Shown here piece after piece: positions 7,461 to 12,849 of a DNA stretch of 12,849 nucleotides. The stretch is from the NCBI GenBank assembly GCA_964625125.1, contig CAZVAP010000022.1:1-12849 (forward strand), in the 5' to 3' direction. Made by a program: the position numbers and the translations under genes. Source of the DNA: CAZVAP01 sp964625125 (GTDB lineage: Bacteria; Patescibacteriota; Gracilibacteria; Absconditabacterales; Absconditicoccaceae). The stretch's first letter is position 1, and every line of letters begins with the position of its first letter. The notes under the pieces are model-generated. The model made no database searches, was not told the origin of the DNA, and saw nothing but the letters and a program-made list of their open reading frames with translations.

Positions 7461-10142
7461 ATGCTAAATATTTACCAAGCATATTTTAAAAACATATGAC
7501 CTTTAAAAAACAAATCATATATTGTTAATTATAAGCATAAAAATGTACTTATCAAAGCTCCTATTTGAACCTGAAAAAGCTTTCTTTTTTTTGATTGACC
7601 AATTTTTGGATTATACAAATCTTCAGACAGAACTATAATCAACAAAGATAGTAAATCTTGAGAAATACAACTTATTTTTTCAATTAGTGAAAGATATTTC
7701 CTTATAATTAGAAAATTAACTCTTACAAAGTCAGGTAAAGATAGTACAAAAACTTCTTTATATGAAATTACTGCTGATAAAAATTTTTTTGATTATTTAA
7801 ATAATTTTGAAAAAATTGTAGAACCAAATACAAATAATCTTTTAACTTTATTAAAATTTAATCAAATCAAATTAAATGATTTAACAGGGGAGTTTAAACA
7901 AGAAAGTGTTTTACAACAAGCTCTAAATGATATTTTACCTCCTAAAGAAGTGGCTTTATCAACTATATTTTTACCACAAAATTCTGAAAATATTTTTGAA
8001 AAAAAACCTTCAGAAAGAATAACTATATTAAAAAAAATTTTTTGATTATTGGGGATAGATGATTCTAAAAAAATAATTGATGAAGAAAAAAATAAAGTTT
8101 ATTGAGAATTAAAAGCTAGACAAAATACTGATATTTATAAAAGTAAACTAGTTTGAGTTATTGAAAAACTAAAGAAAGTACAATTTAATTTAATTAAAAT
8201 TAATGAACTTGAGGATTTTTTAATGGATTTTCAAGTACTAGATGCTGAGAAAATAAACATTGATAAACTAAGTAAAATTAATCTTGATATTGAAAAATAT
8301 CTATGAAACCTAAAAAAAGTACAACAAGAATATGTAAAATTATTACAGCAAAAGGAAAATATAGAAAAACAAATTTTTCAAATAAAAAAAGAAAAAAATG
8401 ATTTAGAAACTCAATTTAATCAAATTGAAACTGAAATATTAAAACTGCAAGAACTATCAAATCAAAATACTATTTTTGAAGATAAACTAAAATCAATTGA
8501 TACTAAACTACATACTATCTTACAAAATTATCCTAATTTACAGGAAGATTATGAAAAACAATTAGAAATAAGAAATATGATTCAAAAACTAGAAAAGGAT
8601 TTAGATTTACTTAATCAAGAAAAAATAAAGCTTTTAGATGAGTCAAAAATTATAGAAATAAAATTATCTAATCAAGATAATTCAGAAATTACAAAACTTC
8701 AAAAATTAATTTGAGAGTATAAAAATAAAATCAATGAAATAAAAAAAACTATTAATTTACAAAGCTTAACTTTTGAAAACAATACTCCAAAATCCTATAA
8801 AGAAGCTCTAAATTTGATAATTGAAATAGAAAATCAGTGAAAAAACTATGCTCAACAAATTAAGGTATATGAAAACCAAATTAATTCATTAAATGAAAAT
8901 TTAGAAAAATTAGAAAACAAACAACCTAAAAATCTTGAATATCAGTGTAAAATTACCCAAAATACTTGTCCTTTTGTAAAGGAAATATTAACTAAATTCG
9001 ATAATTCTACCAAAATAATTGAAAACCAAAAACAAAATTTATTATCTCAAATTCAAGAACAGCAAAAAACTTTAGATAACCTTTTAAATAAAAGAAATTA
9101 CTTAGCAAACTGGCGGAAACAAAATAATATCAGCTTAGTAAAAAATAATTTATTGGCTTTACAAGAATTAGAAGATAAATTAAGTACTGCATACAATCAA
9201 TTTGAAAAATTACAAAATCAACAAAACAATACAATGAAATTATCTTGAAAGTTAGAGGAAATAAAAAAACAAATTGAAAACATTGAGACAAAAATAAACA
9301 ATCTAAATGAGCAACTTTCTAAACATAAACTTCAATTAGATGATAAAATCATAAATAATTATAAATTTTATCAACAATTAATTGAAGAAAAAAACACTTT
9401 AATTTCCAAATTATCTGGTATAAATGAAAAATTATCTAAATTAATTCAATTAAATACTCAAAAAGAAAATATCTCACTAAATCTTGATAAAATATCTAAA
9501 CAGTTATCAGATTTAGAAAACCAATTAAAAGATATTTTAAAAGCATTAGAAAAATCAGAGCAAAACAATAATTTGGCTGCTGAAGATGAAAAAAATTTAT
9601 CAGAATTACAACAAACTTTAAACTTATACAACAATATCTTATCCGATTATGCTCAAAATAAAATAGAAGTGGAAAAAATTAAAAGAAGACATAAAATTTT
9701 AAAAGATTTAAGCAATATTTTTTGAAAAGAACTGGTTATTTATGTATTTTCAGATTATTTAAAATCACTTGAAGAACTAGTAAATTATTTTATATCAGAT
9801 ATTGTAAATTTCACATTACATATTCAATTAGATGAAAAGTGAGAAAATTTAGACATCTTTGTAGAAGATAATCTATGAAAAAGACCTGTATCAAGTTTAT
9901 CTTGAGGACAAAAAACAGCTTTAAGAATATGATGGATACTGGCTATAAGTAAATTACAAAATAACCAAATGCTATTTTTAGATGAAACAATAAATAATTT
10001 TGATCAAGATTCAGTATGATTACTTGCTAACAAAATAAAAGAATTTGTAAAAAGTCAAAATATGAAATTTTATATGATTACACATAGTGAGATTTTACAA
10101 CAAGCTGATATATGGGATGAAATTATAGATTTAAAACTTTAA
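7461..10142 (+). CDS. SbcC/Rad50-like coiled-coil ABC ATPase with atypical hook
   Basis: An 893-residue protein of SMC/Rad50 design. The N-terminal half-ATPase has Walker A APIGTGKS (33-40) and a segment like the SbcC Q-loop, STIFLPQ...KKPSERITILKKIFG. About 560 residues of Lys/Glu/Gln-rich heptad-like coiled coil follow, then the C-terminal half-ATPase. That half carries signature SSLSGGQ (811-817), Walker B MLFLDE (837-842), D-loop NNFD (845-848) and H-loop THSE (His875). The coil apex carries C496 and C503 in a CX6CP arrangement, where Rad50/SbcC zinc hooks normally have CXXC. TGA codes for both glycines of Walker A and the first of the signature. The family clamps and processes DNA ends with the nuclease SbcD/Mre11, but no sbcD gene is visible here. 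It starts after a 66-base T-rich gap, so it may have its own promoter, and hsp20 follows nine bases downstream. Confidence 0.87.
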
Positions 10143-10151
10143 TAAACTAAA

Positions 10152-10484
10152 ATGCCAAAAATACCTTATGATATATACGAATCAGACCAAGAAATTGTAG
10201 TTGTAGTTCCTTTATGATGAGTAAAACCAGAAACATTAAATGTTTATTTAGAAAAAAATATTTTAAAAATAGAATGAATTAGACAAAAACCTTCTTTAAA
10301 AGAAAACTTAGTTCCTCAAAAAGAAGATTGCTATTGGTGAGATTTTAGTGCAGAAATTCATTTACCTTTAACTGTATATTTTGATAAAATACAACCACAC
10401 TTAACAAAAGAAAATATTTTAATAGTTACAGTTCCTAAATATAGTTTACCTAAAAAAATGAAATTAGATATACAATATGAATAA
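10152..10484 (+). CDS. Small heat shock protein, Hsp20/alpha-crystallin family
   Basis: A 110-residue protein covering one alpha-crystallin domain and little else. Recognisable pieces are YESDQEIVVVVPLGGVKPETL (9-29), LKIEGIRQKP (37-46), GDFSAEIHLPLTVYFDKIQP (63-82) and NILIVTVPK (87-95). These correspond to the family's D-L-P-G-V, L-x-I-x-G-x-R, G-x-F-x-R-x-I-x-L-P and G-x-L-x-I-x-x-P-K elements. Hsp20 proteins are ATP-independent holdases that keep unfolding proteins soluble. The N-terminal extension is nearly absent and the C-terminal IxI/V oligomerisation tail is missing, so it may form small assemblies. All four glycines are TGA. It lies nine bases after the SbcC-like gene, so co-transcription is likely, and converges on the RRM gene. 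Confidence 0.85.
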
Positions 10485-10506
10485 AAAAACCAGGAATAAA
10501 CCCTGG
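10483..10506 (-). terminator. Rho-independent terminator of the RRM gene, shared with convergent hsp20
   Basis: On the minus strand a CCAGG stem (10506-10502) pairs with CCTGG (10494-10490) around a seven-base loop and runs straight into seven T (10489-10483). It lies 24 bases past the RRM stop. On the plus strand the same hairpin is followed by CTTAATTTT, a weaker terminator for hsp20, whose TAA stop overlaps the A run. Confidence 0.82.
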
Positions 10507-10529
10507 CTTAATTTTACTAGCAATTTTAA

Positions 10530-10805
10530 TTATGCAGCTTCTTGTTGTTCTTTTTCAACAGCAAAGTCTACTTTAATAGTTCTACCATTAATTTCAGCTT
10601 CATTCATTTCTTCAACTGCTTTTTTTGCATCTTCTGGATTTGCAAATTCTACAAAACCAAATCCTTTAGATTTTTTTGTATCTCTGTCTAAAATAACTTT
10701 TGCATAAACAACTTCTCCATATTCTTGGAAGATTTCCTTTAAATCTTTACCTCTTAAAGACCAAGGTAAATTTGCAATAAATAATTTTCTGTCTGATTTT
10801 TTCAT
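10530..10805 (-). CDS. Single-RRM RNA-binding protein
   Basis: A 91-residue protein made of one RNA recognition motif. RNP2 is LFIANLP (8-14) and RNP1 is KGFGFVEF (47-54), with the usual aromatic residues that stack on RNA bases. The order is beta1-alpha1 (DLKEIFQEYGEV)-beta2-beta3-alpha2 (EDAKKAVEEMNE)-beta4 (RTIKVDFA), followed by a short E/Q/A tail. Such small RRM proteins are common in cyanobacteria and CPR bacteria and are often cold-induced or RNA chaperones. ATG at 10805 is preferred over the in-frame TTG at 10814, because the protein then starts MKKSDRKLFIANLP like its relatives. All five glycines use GGA or GGT and none use TGA, unlike every complete neighbouring gene. It is transcribed alone on the minus strand with its own terminator. 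Confidence 0.92.
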   Translation of the reverse strand: MKKSDRKLFIANLPWSLRGKDLKEIFQEYGEVVYAKVILDRDTKKSKGFGFVEFANPEDAKKAVEEMNEAEINGRTIKVDFAVEKEQQEAA

Positions 10806-10917
10806 AATTAACAATTAATAATAAACAATTTAGCCTTCAACATTTAACGAAAGCTGTTTAAAGTTTAAGAAAAAAAAGTATAAATACAACACATTTATTT
10901 ACTACCTGAGTTTTATA
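10806..10917. promoter_or_regulatory. Divergent intergenic region between the RRM and M16 peptidase genes, with candidate promoter
   Basis: These 112 bases separate two genes transcribed away from each other, so promoters for both must lie here unless transcription enters from elsewhere. On the plus strand TATAAAT (10879-10885) lies 16 bases after TTTAAA (10857-10862) and 33 bases before the M16 start, an acceptable but weak sigma-70-like pair. The TATAAT that overlaps the M16 ATG (10913-10919) would start transcripts inside the gene and is probably chance in such A+T-rich DNA. On the minus strand I see no convincing -35/-10 pair for the RRM gene. Confidence 0.35.
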
Positions 10918-12141
10918 ATGAAATTTAAGGAATATAATATTGATGGTATTAAGGTAATTTTATCTGAAATGGATACTACCTCAATTAGTGTAGAAATTTG
11001 AGTGAAAGTAGGAGCAGTGTATGAAACTAAAGAAAACAATGGAATCAGTCATTTCTTAGAACATATGTTTTTTAAATGAAGTAAAAAATATCCATCAGCA
11101 CAAAAAGTAGCTGAAATATTGGATGAAATCTGAGGCAACTATAATGCTTATACTTCAAGATATTATACTGTATTTTATTTTAAATCAATACCTGAATATT
11201 TTGAACAAGCTTTTGATGTTTTTGCAGATTTATTGGTCAATCCTTTATTTAAACCTGAAGATATTGAAAAAGAAAGAGGAGTAGTTTTACAAGAATTGAG
11301 TATGTACGAAGATGAACCTTGAAGTATTTTATATGATAAATTTCATTTATTTTATTTTGGAGACAATAGTTATGGATGGCCAATAATTGGTACTAAGGAA
11401 AATATAAATAAATTTACAAGAAAAGATTTAATAAAATACAAAAATGCCTGATATACTAAGGACAATTTGGTAATTTCTATTTGATGAAAAATAGAGAATG
11501 AAGATAAAATTTTAAATTTAATAAAAGAAAAATTTAGATATTTACCAGAAAAAAAGCAAATTTATTTACCAGAATATCCTAAAAAACCTACAAAAAATAT
11601 TGATTATTTTGAAAAATGATTAGAGCAAGTAAGAGTAATTATAAATATACCTATACCAATACCAGAAAATTCCGTAGATAAAACGGCTTTAAGTATTTTA
11701 ACAAATATTTTATGATGATGAATGTCTTCAGTTTTATTTAAAGAAATAAGAGAAAATTTATGATTAGTGTATTCAATATCAGCTTCAGCAAAAAGAGATA
11801 TTAAGAATATTAATTTAATGATTTATGCTGGAATAGATAAAAATAAATTTGATTTAGCTTTACATAAAATTAATGAAATATTAGATGACTTCAAAAAATG
11901 AAATATAAAAGAAGAAAACTTAATTAGAAGTAAAAAAGTGTATTTAAGTACAGTTAAACTAGGTTTAGAAACTTCAAGTGATGTAGCTTCTTATAATTTA
12001 TCTGCAAAATTATGGGATGAAGAAATTAAATCATTATCTGAAATAGAACAAGATATTAAATCAGTTAAATTAGATGATATTAAAAAATTTACAAAAAATT
12101 ATTTTAATAAAGAAAATAGATTTACATATTACCTTAAATAA
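10918..12141 (+). CDS. M16-family (insulinase/pitrilysin-type) zinc peptidase
   Basis: A 407-residue M16B-type metalloprotease. The inverted zinc motif HFLEH (45-49: H45 and H49 bind zinc, E48 is the catalytic base) is followed by FFKGS and by the second zinc ligand E126 in ERGVVLQE. The C-terminal homologous half contains the family's R/Y signature region, EIRENLGLVYSISASAK. Length and layout match processing-peptidase-like enzymes such as PqqL or YmxG. No signal peptide is visible, so it probably acts in the cytoplasm on peptides or unfolded proteins. It could be a homodimer, since the inactive partner subunit often found next door is absent. Thirteen of 23 glycines are TGA, including three in a row (L-GGG-M). 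Translation starts directly after a T/A-rich leader with no Shine-Dalgarno. A strong terminator follows. Confidence 0.92.
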
Positions 12142-12164
12142 ACAAAATTTTAATTAAAAGAAAG

Positions 12165-12186
12165 ACCCCTTAAATAAGGGGTTTTT
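12165..12186 (+). terminator. Rho-independent terminator of the M16 peptidase gene
   Basis: A perfect seven-base-pair stem ACCCCTT (12165-12171) / AAGGGGT (12176-12182) with an AAAT loop is followed by TTTT and more T/A. It lies 23 bases after the M16 stop. The four G:C pairs stand out in this A+T-rich DNA. Confidence 0.9.
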
Positions 12187-12189
12187 AAG

Positions 12190-12213
12190 TTTACATAAGA
12201 TTGATTATGTAAA
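12190..12213. repeat. Perfect inverted repeat, operator-like or hairpin
   Basis: TTTACATAA (12190-12198) and TTATGTAAA (12205-12213) are perfect nine-base inverted arms around a six-base centre. It starts a few bases after the M16 terminator and ends six bases before a TATAAT box (12220-12225). This would suit a dimeric repressor or activator site in the -35 region of a promoter. It could also be a second hairpin of the M16 mRNA end, although it has no T run after it. Confidence 0.55.
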
Positions 12214-12219
12214 GTAGAA

Positions 12220-12225
12220 TATAAT
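12220..12225 (+). promoter_or_regulatory. Candidate -10 box (TATAAT) for an intergenic transcript
   Basis: An exact TATAAT lies in the gap between two convergent genes. No good -35 is placed 16-18 bases upstream: TTGATT (12201-12206) is 13 bases away and TTTACA (12190-12195) is 24 away. TATAAT is frequent by chance in such A+T-rich DNA. Its position, six to seven bases before a long hairpin, is the only reason to list it. Confidence 0.3.
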
Positions 12226-12230
12226 ACTTC

Positions 12231-12320
12231 CAATAGTAGAAAACATTTCTCTTTATAACTCTAAAAATATTTCTACTGTTGTAGTAATAAAAAAATCCTA
12301 CTTTTCAGTAGGATTTTTAT
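12231..12320 (+). ncRNA. Candidate small RNA (long hairpin plus intrinsic terminator)
   Basis: CAATAGTAGAAA (12231-12242) pairs with TTTCTACTGTTG (12270-12281) over 12 base pairs with a single T-G wobble and a 27-base A/T-rich loop. Nine bases later comes an 11-base-pair terminator hairpin. With the TATAAT at 12220 this would give an RNA of about 90 nt made of two stems. It does not look like a tRNA (no T-loop consensus), and I do not recognise 6S, tmRNA, RNase P or SRP RNA. It may instead be untranslated sequence between convergent genes that happens to fold. Confidence 0.4.
12291..12318. terminator. Bidirectional terminator containing the stop codon of the NTF2-like gene
   Basis: AAAAATCCTAC (12291-12301) pairs perfectly with GTAGGATTTTT (12308-12318) around a TTTTCA loop. 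The T run on the plus strand and the run of seven A (12289-12295, T on the minus strand) make it work in both directions. On the minus strand the TAG stop of the NTF2-like gene (12300-12298) lies in the descending arm, so the last few codons are part of the hairpin. Confidence 0.85.
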
Positions 12321-12849
12321 TTAACTTTTGTAGTTCTTCTTTATTATACTTTATACTAGAATGTAAAGCATCTATCATCCACTTTCAATCTTTTTTTACA
12401 AATACCATAGTAAAATTTGCAGGAACTTCTTGTTCAGGATTTGATAACTTAAATAAATACTCACCATAAGCTAATATACTTTCCCCTTCCTTTAACCATT
12501 TGGCATGAATGTTCTTTAAAACCATCCTTGGATTTCTTTCACAAAAATGCTTAAAATAGCCCCCTACTCAATCATCACCTACTCATAAATTTGTAACAAC
12601 TGTTCATTTTAATAAAGCAGTAGGAGAAAATAAGTTAACTACTTTATCTGCTCATTTTTGTAAAGCTTCAGCCCAATAATTTACCATTATAGATTCAGCT
12701 ATATCATCAGGAGATTTAGATATGTTTGTTCAAGATATAATACTTGTTTTTAATAATTCCCATTCAGGTATTCATTTTTCTCCTGAGAATTTATTTTCTA
12801 GATTATAATAATTTCTTAAAAATTGTGTTTTAAGTCATAATTCTTCTAC
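12298..12849 (-). CDS. NTF2-like protein (SgcJ/EcaC, CaMKII-association-domain type), 5' truncated by window
   Basis: The last 183 residues of a protein whose start lies beyond the window. Counting from the visible end, residues about 50-170 form an NTF2-like fold of the SgcJ/EcaC (CaMKII association-domain/DUF4440-like) type. Matching pieces are NYWAEALQKGADKVVNLFSP (57-76), the YFKHF helix (98-102), the LKNIHAKWL strand (111-119), AYGEYLFKL (127-135), and ANFTMVFVKKDGKWMIDALHSS (144-165), equivalent to the family's 'dGqWlIahHHSS' ending. NTF2-like domains bind small hydrophobic ligands or mediate oligomerisation, and the reaction, if any, cannot be told here. The visible N-terminal 50 residues are charged and not recognised. 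Five TGA glycines fall between 66 and 94. It ends in TAG inside a terminator hairpin and converges with the M16 gene. Confidence 0.75.

Noticed and set aside
10477..10707. Plus-strand open frame rich in Ser/Ala/Phe
   Set aside because: It is the complement of the RRM gene; the minus strand carries intact RNP1 and RNP2 motifs and a terminator.
10806..10814. TTG start for the RRM protein (MLIM...)
   Set aside because: The ATG at 10805 gives the usual RRM protein N-terminus, and no signal favours the TTG.
10913..10919. TATAAT overlapping the M16 start codon as a promoter
   Set aside because: Transcription would start downstream of the ATG. The pattern arises from TATA-rich leader plus ATG.
11938..12141. 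Separate small protein at the end of the M16 gene
   Set aside because: It is the C-terminal piece of the M16 peptidase in the same frame, split off only if TGA is read as stop.
12231..12320. tRNA or known small RNA in the last intergenic region
   Set aside because: There is no T-loop consensus, cloverleaf or CCA end, and no match by eye to 6S, tmRNA, RNase P or SRP RNA. It is kept only as a candidate small RNA.
1..12849. Mycoplasma-type code (TGA = Trp)
   Set aside because: TGA falls on invariant Gly positions (Walker A, LSGGQ, SAM motif I, HFLEH-x-x-x-G) and TGG is used for Trp.
1..12849. CRISPR array, transposon, prophage or defence island
   Set aside because: I saw no regularly spaced direct repeats, terminal inverted repeats with a transposase, integrase, or recognisable defence gene. 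The SbcC-like ATPase alone, beside hsp20, is not enough to call a defence system.

Overview
The window is very A+T-rich and reads coherently only if UGA is translated as glycine (genetic code 25). In-frame TGA falls exactly on invariant glycines. It supplies both glycines of the SbcC-type Walker A motif (APIGTGKS), the first G of its LSGGQ signature, all four glycines of the PrmC SAM-binding motif DIGTGSGIIGI, and the glycine after the M16 HFLEH motif (FFKG). TGG is used for Trp and only TAA or TAG end genes. This points to Candidatus Absconditabacteria (SR1) or Gracilibacteria (BD1-5), the CPR/Patescibacteria lineages known for this code. I cannot separate the two from this window. No gene has a recognisable Shine-Dalgarno sequence.

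Layout. (1) 1-55: the end of a gene with a UVR motif, probably uvrB. (2) 128-505: a two-helix membrane protein resembling T4SS-pilin-like proteins. (3) 524-1207: queH, epoxyqueuosine reductase. (4) 1268-7394: seven same-strand genes with zero to 21-nt spacing, or one-base TAATG overlaps, likely one operon. They are an MscS-type channel, a divergent stand-alone transketolase-like (Pyr + C-terminal domain) protein, a type IV prepilin-like protein, a PilX-like minor pilin candidate, prmC, a UPF0114/YqhA membrane protein, and a Wzx/RfbX-type flippase. (5) 7461-10484: an SbcC/Rad50-like ATPase followed nine bases later by a small Hsp20. (6) 10530-10805, minus strand: a short RRM RNA-binding protein, convergent with hsp20 over a shared terminator and divergent from the next gene. 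(7) 10918-12141: an M16 zinc peptidase with a strong terminator. (8) 12142-12297: an intergenic segment with a perfect palindrome, a TATAAT box, a long hairpin and a bidirectional terminator, which may encode a small RNA. (9) 12298-12849, minus strand: the C-terminal part of an NTF2-like (SgcJ/EcaC, CaMKII-association-domain type) protein that runs off the window.

The genes are mostly housekeeping and cell-surface functions: DNA repair (UvrB, SbcC-like), tRNA modification (QueH), release-factor methylation (PrmC), proteostasis (Hsp20, M16), osmoprotection (MscS), and pili with polysaccharide or lipid-linked glycan export (pilins, flippase). I see no CRISPR array, tRNA, rRNA, insertion sequence, phage gene or recognisable defence island. 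The most unusual items are the transketolase-like protein with no visible catalytic glutamate, the SbcC-like protein with a CX6C hook in place of CXXC and no SbcD neighbour, the UGA-free RRM gene among UGA-rich neighbours, and the candidate small RNA. No gap without a gene exceeds about 160 bases.
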